Part shown: piece by piece, positions 46,279 through 58,834 of the stretch
How the letters are laid out: each line of letters begins with the position of its first letter
Position numbering within the stretch: the first letter of the stretch is position 1
Assembly: GCA_011317545.1 (NCBI GenBank)
Contig: WUJK01000004.1
Span: 868,001-932,000 of the forward strand
Length of the DNA: 64,000 nucleotides
Source: Coniella vitis
Taxonomy: Eukaryota > Ascomycota > Sordariomycetes > Diaporthales > Schizoparmaceae
Direction of reading: 5' to 3'
Position numbers and translations under genes: made by a program
The notes under the pieces: generated by a model
Told to the model about the DNA's origin: nothing
The model's input: the letters and a program-made list of their open reading frames with translations, nothing else
Database searches by the model: none

Positions 46279-48921
46279 ATGTCGTCGCCACCGCCTGGCT
46301 TCCGAGACTCCTCACCTGCCGGGGCTCCGGGCCGCAGCAGCTCGCAGTTCACCTACCGCCATCTGGCCCAGCTGGCATCGTACACTGCTTCATGTCCTCT
46401 CCGCGTCGTTGCGCACATCGATTTGGATGCCTTCTACGCCCAGTGCGAGATGCGCCGCCTCGGTCTCCCAGATGACCAGCCCTTGGCGGTGCAGCAGTGG
46501 TAGATGGCCCCGTTCTTTGCTCCGCTATCCCTTAGAAATCAGAAATCACGCAGAAATAAATAGGCGCGAGACGGCAAGACAAGCTGACGCATCACTGCAC
46601 CCAGGCAAGGTCTCATTGCCGTCAACTATCCCGCCAGAGATCGTGGAATCGGGCGGTTCCACGACATCCACGAGGCTCGCAAGCTGTGTGACACGCTCAT
46701 CTGCCAGCATGTGGCGACCTGGCGCGAGGGCGAGGACAGCTGGGCGTATCGAGACGATCCCCTGGTGAATACAGACAAAGTCTCCTTGGACCCGTACGTG
46801 AATCCACGCCGCTTTCCATCCGACGTGGGCAGAGCTCCCGTGTTGACCGACGCTGTCTTGGCCCAGATATCGTTTGCAGTCGAGGAAGATCCTGGCGACC
46901 ATCAAGGACTCGCTCCCGGCCAGCCTGCAAAAAGTCGAGAAGGCTTCGATTGATGAAGTGGTGGGTGCCTACGTCTGGATACGCATGTGGGCGCGCTTAC
47001 AAAAAAAGAAATGTTGGCCATCCTAATAACCAGACTGCCCTAGTTCCTGGACTTATCAGCTCACGTCCATTCCATCATGCTCGCGCGCTTCACGGAGCTC
47101 GCCAGACCACCCCCTTATGACGACCCCTCCGAGAAGCTGCCCATGCCCTCCATCTCGGCGCTCGACTGGAAAGCCGACGCACTGGTTGATCTGGACGACG
47201 CCGAGACCGAAACCGACGACCCCGACTGGGACGATGTGGCCATTTCGATCGGCTCGGAAATTGTTCGCGACGTCAGGGCGGCTGTCCGCAACACGCTCAA
47301 GTTCACTTGTGTAGGAGAATCCCTTGAAATCCCCCCCCCCCCCCCCTTTCCCACCTTACTATTGGTTGCTCTTTGCGTCCGAACCCATGCTGTTGCCACT
47401 CCTACCAACTCCATGCTGACATCCACGCAGTCTGCTGGAATTGCCCAAAACAAGATGCTCGCCAAGCTGGGGTCCGGAGCAAAGAAACCCAATGGCCAGA
47501 CCGTCATACGCAACCGCGCCATCACCCGGTTCCTGTCGGGCTTCAAGGTCACAAAGATTCGCAATTTGGGCGGCAAGTTGGGCGACCAGGTCGTGCAGCT
47601 GTTTGGCGCCGACACCACCAAGGAGCTGCTCTTGGTCCCGCCGGAGCAGTTCCAGTCCAAGCTGGGCGACGACACAGGGCTCTGGGTGTACCAGACCATC
47701 CGCGGCATCGACCACTCCGAGGTCAACTCCCGCGTCCAGATCAAGTCCATGCTCTCGGCCAAATCGTTCCGCCCCAGCATCAACAGCACAGAACAAGCGC
47801 ACAAGTGGCTTCGCATCTTTGTGGGCGACATCTACTCGCGCCTCGTCGAGGAGGGTGTCTTGGAGAACAAGCGGCGCCCGCGGACCATCAATCTGCACCA
47901 CCGCCACGGCGGCCAGACCAAGTCGCGCCAGAGCCCCATACCCCAGGGCCGGCCCATCGACCAGGCGCTGCTGCTCGACCTCGCCACGAACCTGATGGGC
48001 CAGATTGTGCTCGAGGGGCAGGTATGGCCGTGTGCCAACCTCTCGCTCAGCGTGGGCGGCTTCGACGAGGGCGTCACGGGCAACATGGGCATCTCGGCCT
48101 TCTTGGTGCATGGAGCCGAGGCCCAGGCCTTGAAACGCTCGTCCCGACAAGTCACCGCCGGGCCCTCGCCAGCGCAGCCTCCAGGGAAGCAAAACAGGCT
48201 GGACAGGCGCGGAGCCATCCAGCACTTCTTTTCGACACACACCCAACGGCCGCAGGACGGGCCCACAACTTCTCATCATGCCAATAGCACTACTACTAGT
48301 ACTACTCCTACCACTACTACCACCACCAGCCGGGATGCTGAAGGCGGTGGTGACAAATCACACTACACCGGGGTGCTCTTCTCAGACAGGAATGCTGCTG
48401 CACCTGCACATGCACCTATGCAAGAGGAGACGAGACCTTCTGCTCCATACGATGGCCATGCGCAGCCGCCGCCAGATGCACCCACGGAAGGGGGGATGAG
48501 ACCGTCTTCTCCATATGGCGACCATGCGCAGCCACCAGATGCACCCACGGAAGAGGGGATGAGACCGTCTCCTCCATATGGCGACCATGCGCAGCAGCAG
48601 CCGCCGCCGCCGCCGCCAGATGCAGATCTGTACACATGTGAGCGGTGCAAGACAGCGTTCGACCGTGCCGAGGACCTTCAGTGCCATCAGGACGAACATT
48701 TCGCCCGAGACATCCAGGCGGAAGAGGAACGTGGCAGCCGGGCATTTGCTGCTGGACGCGGCCGCGGCGCATCTGCGGCATCGTCGTCGTCGGCGCCGCT
48801 CAGCGCCAACACTACTGCCAGGTCCACCAGCGCGGCAGCTGCAGCCCCGAGACGGCCCATCAACAACAACAAGATCAAGCAGAAAATGGAGGCTGGTCAG
48901 AGCAAACTCAAGTTTGGTTGA
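46279..48921 (+). CDS. RAD30: DNA polymerase eta (Rad30), translesion Y-family polymerase
   Basis: Five exons: 46279-46499, 46605-46797, 46880-46960, 47044-47310, 47431-48921; 750 residues. Pol eta copies past UV pyrimidine dimers. Catalytic acids are in HIDLDAFYAQCE (D48, E57) and SIDEVFLDLS (D163-E164), the latter split by intron 3. Nucleotide-contact motif NYPARDRGIGRF begins exon 2, and AGIAQNKMLAKLGSGAKKPNGQT starts exon 5, followed by helix-hairpin and little-finger regions. After a Thr-rich linker and a tandem repeat comes a UBZ-type C2H2 finger (C657, C660, H673, H677) that binds ubiquitinated PCNA, then KIKQKMEAGQSKLKF at the end. Intron 2 gives PYSRKIL where relatives have PYRxESRKIL, so that boundary may be a little off. 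Intron 4 is stop-free and in frame. Confidence 0.93.
47331..47346 (+). repeat. C16 homopolymer within pol eta intron 4
   Basis: Sixteen C residues about 20 bp after the GTAGGA donor. In a read-through message they would encode a short proline run. Confidence 0.85.
48421..48630 (+). repeat. Tandem repeat in pol eta linker, 63-66 bp unit
   Basis: Units start at CCATAC/CCATAT at 48445, 48511 and 48574, encoding RPSxPYxDHAQPPxDAPTE-type repeats, the last partial and running into a Gln/Pro stretch just before the UBZ finger. Confidence 0.85.
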
Positions 48922-50215
48922 CGCGTGGGCATGGCACACACACACACACACACATGTCTGGCGATTCCAAGTCGGTCCTCCCGAGAATGATGGAAGCCAA
49001 GTCATATGCCGTCTTGCCGTGCACACGCTACATGAGCGCGATTACCCAGCGAGCCATGACTGGTGGTGCTGCTGCTTTGACTGATGGCAAGAGGGCTTGG
49101 AAATACCCCATTAGCTTATCTGCACTCCTCTTTTTATCATACATCGGTCTGAAGCTCCGCTTCGGAGGATTCATACTGTCGCTGACGAGAACCCCCGTAC
49201 ATGCCCTTCATTGATGGTTGGACAAGTTTCACCCGGTGTGGCTGCCGCCCCCATCACGCTCCTCGAGTTAAAACAAGAGGACCAGCGCTTCGGCAGCGGA
49301 GAGCCAGAATGTTACCCCGTCACTTGAACATTGGCGCCGTCATGAGCAAATGATGATTCGAGAGACCTGCCGATAGCCAATCTTTGCCTTCAGCATACGC
49401 ATAAGAAGCCCATCTCATGGTTTGAGGATCCCCCACTGTCCGATAACGTGGTCGGGCAAGGTCCGCAGTACGCGTGATGAGAACAAGCTTCCTGCCCCGC
49501 ATCGAACGACGCGCAAGGCATCTACCTGTCCAAGTCAAAGAAGCGGTATGCAAGTGGTGAAAGTTGCCCAAGGCCAAAGGAATGACTTTTGCAAACCAAC
49601 GCACCAAAAGTCGCGCGACTTGGGGCGGGACAAAAGCTACCAGAGCCGAGAGACTTGGGTTCCTACATTGCCATAAAACACGGCCTCAGCCAGGTCCTGT
49701 ATGATTCTGGGATGGTTTTTTTTTTTTTTTTTTTACCCTCCCCTTGCCGACGATCTCAATCCGGTCTGCAGGAAAATATGGTCCTCTACAATAGGTGCAT
49801 ACGTTGGGCGATGAGGGCGTACTGGTTGATATCTGGTGACATCATGCTCCTCCGTACATGAGTGTACAACCGTATACTTACCTCAAACATTAGGCTGGCG
49901 TCAACTTTCATATACAGCCATTCAATGAACCGGCCCAGCAGTGGCTACGATCTATGATTCTTTGAGTGATGGTAACAATCATCTTTTTTTCTTTCTCAAG
50001 ACTTTGCTTCGCATGCCGCTTAACTTTCATCCCACACAAAAAGAGGTAAATTCCCACGCAAAAAGTCATGTCTCAGCATATAACACCTAACACAGCATCA
50101 GACGTCAAATGGACGAATGATGTGGTTGGGGGCGCGTGTGCCAATAATAATAATAATCATAAACCGTACGACAGACCACACCCTGTGTTCTTTAATGAGA
50201 GGGGTTTTTTTTGGG

Positions 50216-50250
<35 letters not shown>

Positions 50251-52921
50251 CTGCTCTGCTCTGCTCTTTTACCGGGGCTTGGATTTGGATTTTGATCAGG
50301 GCTTGTTTTGCCTTGGGGTGCTTGGATTTACTGGGTGTAAGTACATAAGTAGCACACAGCTTTTTTGGGCAGCGAGGAGATTATCCTGCATTGCAGCCCA
50401 ACAAAAAAAAGTCGGGTAGAGTCGCACTGCTTTTTCGATGCAGGCCAGGCGCTTGTGGGAATGAATGACAGCTGCGCGCAAAAGCCGATCGCCACTTTGC
50501 TGTGTGTGTGTGTTTGTGTGTGGCTGGAGTACTTTTGGTACACAAAGTACCCAAAGTTACATATGAACTACTACATAGTATAGTACCTACCTTGCCATTC
50601 AAAGACGGCCCATACATTATAGTAGTAGTAGCTTTGTATTTTACACCAAACGGCAACGAGCAAACCGCGGGCAGCAGGGCGGGCATCAACCAATCTTTGC
50701 AGAGGAAACCTGCAAGATGGGTCATTTCTTACCTGGCTGGCGTGTCGCAGACAATAGAATAGGCAAACACATTCCCCCCCCCCCCTCACCCGAATAAAAA
50801 CGGCAACTACAGTGTGCATTTGTTGCGAACGGAGGTGCCTGGTGGTTGGTGTTGCTGAGTGAGTTATAGAGACTCTGTTCAGCGAGATACGGTGGTGGTG
50901 GTGGTGGTGGTGGTGGTGGTGCGTCTTTACTCGTCGGCTGTTGCCCCCCAAGCCTCGAGGCACTGAGGCACTACCAAAATCGATTGCCGACGAGTACCTG
51001 TCGTATATACGATGAATGGGGCGCAAGCTTACTTAGTCCACTAGAACTATTCAAACCATCTGTCCGGTGTCCTGTTCAAGGCATATATACAGAGTACTCC
51101 CTACATGGTGATAGTGCAAGTTTTGCCAGCTCATCTCTCCACCGCCGAGCTAGAGACGCCTCGTAATCTGAGCGCTCACATTCACGACCCGACGCCGCCA
51201 CTTGACCGGTGCTTGGTTGTGCAGCAAACGGGAACCCGGGCCCTGGAAAGTCAAGGGGGAAATGGGGCACTGGAACTGATGTGTGCAACTGATAAAAAGG
51301 GACCTGGCTACTGATATCCAACCGAGCCCGTCATTAGCAGACAAATAGATACAGACAGAGAGTGCGTACTGTACTTTGGGCTTGCATGCGAGGAAACGCA
51401 AGGCTTGGGAAATCTCGGCCGCTCCAGCGCTTAAATTTTTAGGTTCTTTGGGTACCCAAGGGCGTGGGGAAGGCCTGTCCGTCCCTCCTTGTCGTCGTAT
51501 TGTACCGCTCAAGTATGTCCTGGGTACAACTGTGTATGTTTTGTATGTGCGAAGCGACGGACCAACCACGCGCCCCCACGACATCACCGTGATCGCCCTG
51601 CGAGCTCAATCGGGACCTGTCTCGACGGGGTATCAAGGTGGCAGGCCAGGGGCCAGACTTTCTTGTGAGCCACACTTGCTTGCCTGGGCCCCAGAACCAC
51701 ACACGTCTATTCGCTCGGGGCTGGTCAGCCCGCCAGCCAGCGGCAGCAGCAGCAGCAGCAGTCGGCCCCTTTTCGAGGGCCACAAGCCGAACGAGTGCCA
51801 GTCACGGACTGACCTGTTGTCTCAGTGTTTGTCCGGTGTGTGTGCGTGTGTGTGTGTGTGCAAGAGCTAGCTGGATGCTCGTGTCCCCCAATCACGCACT
51901 CGAAGAGGCAAGCCCAAATGAGGCACTCGATCAGGACGGTCCGATGTACTGCTGCCGCATGTCATGTATACAATACACAACAAGTGACGAGGAAGGAGAG
52001 CACATCGCTGGAGCCACACGCTTCGATTTTGGGCCTGACTGACGTGGAGAGCAGAGAGCGACGACGACGGCCGAAGCCCAGCTGCGTTCGTACCATGTAG
52101 GAATCAAAACCAAAGCCGCGCCAGTGTTTGTTCAGCCTCACAAAACTGCGATGGTTCCAAGAACGTCGTCAGGCTGCCTTACGAGCCCGGGAGCTCCCTG
52201 TGTGCGGTGTTTGTGATGGCGTCGGCGTCGACAGGACATGGACATGGACAGGCTCAGCACCGTTGGGTGCTCGGCTGGTCAGGCTGGTGTTGCTCAGATG
52301 GCCCCGCCGAGGCCTCAACCAACGGCAGGCCACAGCAGGAGCCTTTGTTCCCACTTGGGGGGGGGGGCCAAGCCCACGGTTACGCTAAGCCTATACTTCT
52401 CAGCAGGGGGTCCCAAAGCAAGCACACAGCCTGCCATTGCGGCCACAGAATGTACTCCAGTATCACACCCTGCTATGAGCCAGCGCCGGCCCCCCCTCCT
52501 CTCTTCCCCCTACCGCGTACCTACATAGTACTTGTCCGGGAAACCACTTGACCTGGGAGCTCGCGGACCCACACAGCAAAGTGAGAAAGAAGGCAGGCGC
52601 CTGTTTGTGCCCAGAATGCCAGGTTCTTGCCCCCGCTGCATCCTTTTCATCAGCAGCGTCCCCGTCTCCTTTCCCCTCCAAACCCTTCCTGCCCTGCTCT
52701 TTCTCTCTTGCACCCGCCGCTGCTCGCTTCTGCTCGACCTTTTCTTTTCCCCAGCAATCCTGTCCCTGGCGTTTTGCTGTCCACCCTCACTCAGCCCTCA
52801 GCCTGCTCTTTTGACGGTTTTCCTGGAGCCACTTCGCATTTCCTCCGCTCTTCCCTTTTCCGCGCTTTGTTCAGCCGACTTACGTGTCTAGCTCCGTTCT
52901 CATCCTCTCCCCCGTACCGAC
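48922..52921. other. Intergenic region, pol eta to RfeG-like gene
   Basis: No supported gene. It holds CA repeats just after the pol eta stop (48936-48953), T30 at 50218-50247 followed by GCTCT x4, (GGT)10 at 50891-50920, TG runs near 50502 and 51840, a CAG run near 51746, and TACATAGTA at 50572 and 52522. From about 52610 the + strand is CT-rich up to the next ATG, a probable transcription start and leader region. Confidence 0.45.
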
Positions 52922-54262
52922 ATGTCTGGCCGAAGAGATGGCGCTGTCGGGGCGTCGCAGTCGGCGCCACGGCAAAACGAATACTTTGTGCCTCGCGATG
53001 GCATAGATCGCGAAGTCATCACTGCGGACATCTGTCGCTATCTCGGCAACGATGCCCTCGTCCGGCCTGGAACCTACACAGTATGCTACCGCCCCGGTTC
53101 TGGTTCTGGGGAGCCGCTCTCGCGGCGCGACGCCTTTGCGCGCGCGCTCCAAAGATACTGCGCTCGGGTCTTGCTGACTGATTCTGCGATTTGCTTTTCC
53201 CAGGACCCAACCACTGGTCAAATGATGCAAGGCTACCGCGTCACAGCCTACAGAGCACTGACATCCGTACGTCAAACGCTGCCCAGTCAATCGCCAGGCC
53301 CCAAACCCCCAAGCTAAATCCGTCTCGGTCCACAGGCAATGATTCAAGATTTGAAGAACGACTCAGCTCGCTGGGAACAAGAGAGGAGGAGCCACTCAGG
53401 AGGTACAAACTCTTCGCGAACTTCATCTGTGTATCCCGTGCGAAGCAGACATTCTAACTCGCCACCAGCAAGATACGGCGATTCCTCGAGTCGCTTTGGC
53501 AATGGTTCAGCCCCTGCTCAGTATGAGACTTCTGCTTCACCCTATCCCAAGGCTTCCAGCCGTGATTCTTATGAAGTTGTGCCCAGATATCCTGGCAACG
53601 ATGCTCCTGGATACAGCGGTGGCGGATCCGGAGGACCCCCTCCTAACTTCCCATATGACAGCCGGCAGGCACAGTACTCCAACCCTGGATATTCGCAGCC
53701 ATCGTCCTTTGCACCTCCGGCCCAGGATAACAGGTACAGCGGACCACCACCTCCAGGGAACTCCTTTGCCCAGGGCTCATACGGGAACCCAGTGTACCAC
53801 TCGGAGGGAGGCGGCGCTCCATACATGGATGTGGGGGCGCACCGCCCCGCGCGATTCCAGGATCCCAGAATGACGGGCAACTCGTACGGTGCCCAGTCCT
53901 CAGGCGGTCAATACTATGGCCAAGGCCAATACTCTGGTGGCCAACCCCTGGATCCCATGTACGGCCGCGGAAACTACCCGGATGCCCCGGGCAGTCGTGC
54001 AAACACCTTCTCCTCCACCACCCAGCCGGAATACAGCTCGTCCCAGGCCCAGCCAGGGTATGAGTATAGTTCTACTCCTTCCCAGTTTGACGGTGCCACA
54101 CCGGCTCCGCTGCCTCGTGGAGCAACCTCGTCCCCGACCGCTGCGCCAGCTCAGACAGGAACCAGCGGATCTTCTCACTCCCACTCCCATCGCCATCGCG
54201 ACCGTGATGCCAGGGACGGCAGCTACAGCAAATCCGAGAGGAGTCGGCGCCCTCCTCAATAA
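52922..54262 (+). CDS. rfeG: RfeG-like conserved fungal regulator
   Basis: Three exons, 52922-53080, 53204-53266 and 53336-54262, give 382 residues. The ordered N-terminus reads NEYFVPRDGIDREVITADIC then RYLGNDALVRPG; across introns it continues as GYRVTAYRALTSAMIQDLKNDSARWEQER. I recall this pattern from Aspergillus and other fungal proteins labelled transcription factor RfeG; the biochemical role is poorly known and no classical DNA-binding domain is visible. The remaining 280 residues are Tyr/Ser/Gly/Pro/Gln-rich disordered sequence of the kind found in condensing RNA- or DNA-associated proteins, ending in His/Arg/Ser-rich HSHSHRHRDRD. The first intron (GTATGC..CCCAG, 123 bp) is stop-free and a multiple of three. 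ATG 52922 follows a CT-rich leader. Confidence 0.83.
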
Positions 54263-57200
54263 TCCTTCTTTTCACTTACTAGCCATGATGTCAACCCGGA
54301 TCTTGTGAGTGATGATGGCGTGGCAACCTGTTTTTCTTTTTGATCTGGATATTCCCATGATTCGCTTTGGAATGGCGTTTGAGGCTGCTTTTTTCTGTTT
54401 TCTCTGTTTTCTCTGTTGGAGCCCCCCGGTCTATCTGGCGTCCAAGGAGGTTCTCTACACCCCTACGCAAAGTTGCACTTGCTCCTCACTTCAACACGGG
54501 ACACCCCGGATTCCGGATTTCCAGAACTGGCTCGAGACTCGCTTTTCTTGCCCGGCATTGGCGGACTGGTCCCGCTGGTAACTCTGGATGTTTCTTTCCT
54601 AGGACCTCGGATCTGATCGCTTTACCTCGGGGATCTGTCATCAACATACCCTGGCCAAGTCTTGCAACCCTTTTTTTTTTTGCCTTCAAGATTTCTTAAG
54701 CCTGCAGCACTTTTAGTCTCACAAGTTCTCTTGGAAGCCAGCCTCAAGAGTCCGCGCAATCGAGGCTTATTTCTGTATCGGCTGATACGGTCAAGGCAAG
54801 TACACTATGGTCTGGCCTTCCGTCATGAAGGGGCAATTATACCTTCGTTGTCCGCATTCCCGGACCCATTCAAGGCGGTTCTGAATGATATTTCGACCGT
54901 GCTGCGACCGAGACTACAATTTTGTCTAGTCTGATATCGGTCAACGCTTAGGCAGAAGGTGAGAGTGTTATACATACTCCTCAAGACCCCCAAGTGAGAA
55001 TGGGTGCTGTTATTGGCTTTCTCAAGGCGCTGCGCCGGTGCGCCTGGTTGTGGAACTTCCTGGTGGCCCGAGAGCCTCGAGCGAGTTCATCTTGATGGTC
55101 GAATTTTCGATTTATCGTTAGCCACGGCTAGAGTCAGACAATGATCCTAGCTGGATTTGTGGATCTTGTGTGCACCATGGAAAACAAACCGAATCAGGAC
55201 CTGGATATATTCCGAGAATCTGCCTCCCGAGGATCATGAACCATGGTACTACAGCTTTCTCACCGGCTTCCCAACCGGCAGTTCCAGCAGCACCGTCCCA
55301 GTCGGTCTCCCCCCGGGAAATCCTTGTCGCGTCTTCAAATGGCACAATCATCCATGTAGAGGTCGGGGACCATTGTCATCGTTACTGGCCGGATGTCGAC
55401 AAAATTACAGCTACTTTGGACTAGGCACTGGAGACCTCTTCACAATGGCAAGACTGCTATAAAACATGGTTGTCGTGTCGCCATGACCCCGGGACTCTCC
55501 GAAGCATCAGCTTTTGGGGGATAGATACTTGCCTCTGCAACAACCGCCTATTTCGTGGGCTGTTCTGACAATACCGCGCTTCACGAGCCTTTTTTCCTTT
55601 TTTCCTCGGTTTACTCGGTCAACTTTGGATGAGAGGCCGGACGATGCATGCTTGAAACGTGGTCCCTCCCTTCGGGCTCCAGATCCTCGGGATTGCAGAT
55701 GTCAAGAATGCGCATCGGCACACTCTGCAGATGCCTTGTCAGGATCAAGGATCCCTCGTTCTCACGGCCCTGTGGACTTTTTTTCTTGCCTGGAATGATT
55801 TACCTGGATAACCGGTGGACCAATGCTGGCTGTTATTTGCCCACGTACTTGACCTGGATCCCTCTAATGCGTATGTTTTCATCTTTCCGTCTTGCTCTGT
55901 TGGATGGAGTTGTTTCCTTATTTTTTTTTGATACTGTTTTGATGTGCATTACCATTGCCAGGGACTGGAGTCGGCAACGCTAAAAACCCACAAACGGATC
56001 GCTAATCTAGAAACGTACAGCATTCTCCGACATGGTCATCGACAAAAGGATCCAAAAGGTCTCGTGGGTAACTTGCCATCGACAGGTGTGCACACTACGC
56101 TGGAGCCCATTTGATGATGAAAGTGATGAAGGGCTATGGGTTAACGTGAGGTTGGAAAAGGTACGATTTGCGGGCATACATGGAGCTGCGGGTAGATGAT
56201 TTGGGTTCGGGCATCCTTTGGCAAACTGACATCTTTTCTTGCGGTTTCACTGGGTCTGGTAGAAAAGATCCAATGATACTTGGAGTAGCTGGCGTTTTGT
56301 TTCTTTTGGGCAGTCAAGTTTTTTTGTGTACACTGGTATAATAACTTTCTACGGGAGTAAAAGATGCACCGGATGGGATGGACCGGGCTATGATGGCGTG
56401 ACTAGAAGGCTTCGCTTCACTCGATACATTTATGCAAACTCCAAGTTGCTTGCTGTCTCTAGTGACTAACATGCTCTAACTTGGGCTGCTTTACCTGTTT
56501 CCCCGTATTTGATGTTTTGAATGAACGCGATCACTTAACCGCCGCCACACCTGTGTATTATTTTTTATCTTTTCTGTTACTAGCTGGCTGCTTTACTCAC
56601 GATGGTATCAGTCCCGAACTTTTCAAGGACTCAAGGGAGGCATGAACCATTTCTACGTTACTCGACTTGTCAGAGGGTGACACGGCAGACGTTATCATCA
56701 TACTGGATCTGGCGTGCCAGAAAGAATATAGCAATACAAGAGCCCTGCTTCCAGGATCGGCTTCCCGTTGGTCCTGTGGGTGACTTGGCAGCTGGGATGT
56801 CGACTGACCTTGTCTGCAGGTAGCCGGTGAGTTGTCAAAATTAAATGATTCCCCCAAATGGGCGGGCGCAGGTACAAAATGCAGTCCGCTTTTGATCATT
56901 TGAGGTGTACTATCAGACTATGTTATGTATACGCCAATGGGAGGAAGCGCCTTTTTTTACTAAGAGGTTCGTCTTCAAATATGTACTGCTGCTGCTGCTG
57001 CTGCCGCCGATGCAGTGACCGCCAAGGTGAAGGACTCTCCGGGGAGGGGGGAGCCTCGAAAGAGCGAGTCGTATACTATGGTGCCAGAGACGACAGAGCA
57101 GGCCGATACATGAGGATCAAGAAAGTACGAAATTGCCTCATAACGTGTTGTTACTTTTGATGAGTGTTTGTTGTGGGTAATATTTTGCTGGCTCCCTTGT

Positions 57201-58834
57201 GTAACACATGGAGGCCACACGGCCCTGAATGGGCTGCAAGTGACTGCATAAGTACAGAAAACCAAGTCTTGATTGAATGATCATATTTACAGGCAATACG
57301 TACCGTGAGTATGGAGCAAGGTCCGTTTGCCCGTATTGGTGGCCACGTGGTGTGCGCCTCTTGTCTCTTGCTTTTTTCTTTTTCTTTTTTTCCGCTCTTG
57401 TTTGCTATCAACTGCAATGTGCTTCTTTGTTTTGCCCCCCCCCCCCTTTTTTTTTTTTTTTTTGGTTTGTTTGATTGATTGATTTCGAAAGAAAAAGAAG
57501 CATGGTTTCCTACATAGTAGCACATTTGCATCTAGTCGAGACTTTTTTTTTTTCTTCGCGAATGCTACCATCCATGACCACGGGCTGTTTTATTGTACCT
57601 CCCGAGGGGTCGTCCTGGGGGCTTGATGACGTCCCAAGGGCAAGGCGATGTAACCTGTCGTAACTGTCAATCCGATCAGAAGTAGTACTATACAGTACTG
57701 AAATCTCTTGTTTGCCAGCTCGTCGTCTGCGCTTATCTACAGAGACATGGCAATCAAAGCTACAGAGAAAAGGAAAACGATACATCAGGTTGCCGGTGTA
57801 AGTTTTTACTTTCTTTGCTTCTGGTCCAAATTTTTTGGCAGCCCTTTGAAGTGGGTGCGCACCCCCTTTGTGTGATGAGTAAATGGTAGTTGGTGATCTT
57901 GCTAGGGCTCATCCCAGGCTCGTGCAAGCTGAACTGCATCAACTTCGACGAGCTTGCCACTTTCATCCCTGCCGCCCTGCGCATACTATGTAAAGTTACG
58001 AAAAAGACTACTCAGGTACTCACTCTCCCACGTCTGGTCTATGTCCAAAGGCTGTGCCTTTTTTGATTTTATCATTGACTTGCATTTTGGACAACGGTTT
58101 GGTTTGCTGTGTACACAAAAGGAAATGCAATCTCGAGGGTATCCTGTAGCCAGTATCTGCGGCGAGTTGCCAGTGGTATGACTACACCCCCCAACTCACC
58201 CGCTAGTGGGCTGTACTATGTACTTTTGCGTACTGGATCCCCTGTCGCCACGGCCACTGTCAGGGTTTTGGGAAACTCGTCATAAGCAAGTCGCAAATGG
58301 CCGCGTCTCATTGGTTGGTAGGGTGGGGCAAAAGTCCCTGAAGAGCCATAGTCCCAAGCCAGAAGCCCTCCGAGAGACCGCCTCTGCCAATTTGTTAGCG
58401 GGCGCTGCTGATGGTAGGCCCAAGGCCCAGGCAGACGGGCAAGTTTCCTGGCTACGCAGTGGCAGCCAAGCGCACGGCGGGGCTCAAACTATTTTTTTTG
58501 CAGGCCAGGCAGGGAGGGGGGGGGCCCAACTGCCATGCCACTCCATTGAGCCATATCCCAATCCAAAGCCAAATCCCAAGTCCTCAGATATTACTATCGA
58601 ATTCCCGCCCGCCGACGTTGCGGACGCACAATTTCGACGACAAGCCAGCACATCGAAGCCCTGCCAGCTTCTGCCTGCCTTGGCCTCGGATCAACTAGAT
58701 CCCATTCTACTCTTTCCTACCACACCCGCCCCTCCGTCCTCACCCGCCGCCGCCGGCCTGCCTCGAGAGGCTCCTCCCCATCCCGCCCCAACGCCTCTGC
58801 TGCTGCATGTCTACGCCCGCGTCTGCTCCTCAAG
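54263..58834. other. Intergenic region, RfeG-like gene to importin
   Basis: About 4.6 kb with no supported gene. The first 2 kb is of even composition with scattered short ORFs lacking domains. It also holds a CTG run near 56987, a C-then-T run near 57427-57463, and TACATAGTA at 57511, 57984 and 58214. A 345-codon open frame (58206-59243) runs through the leader into importin exons in the wrong frame and is rejected. The last 200 bp before the importin ATG is CT/CC-rich leader. Confidence 0.45.
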
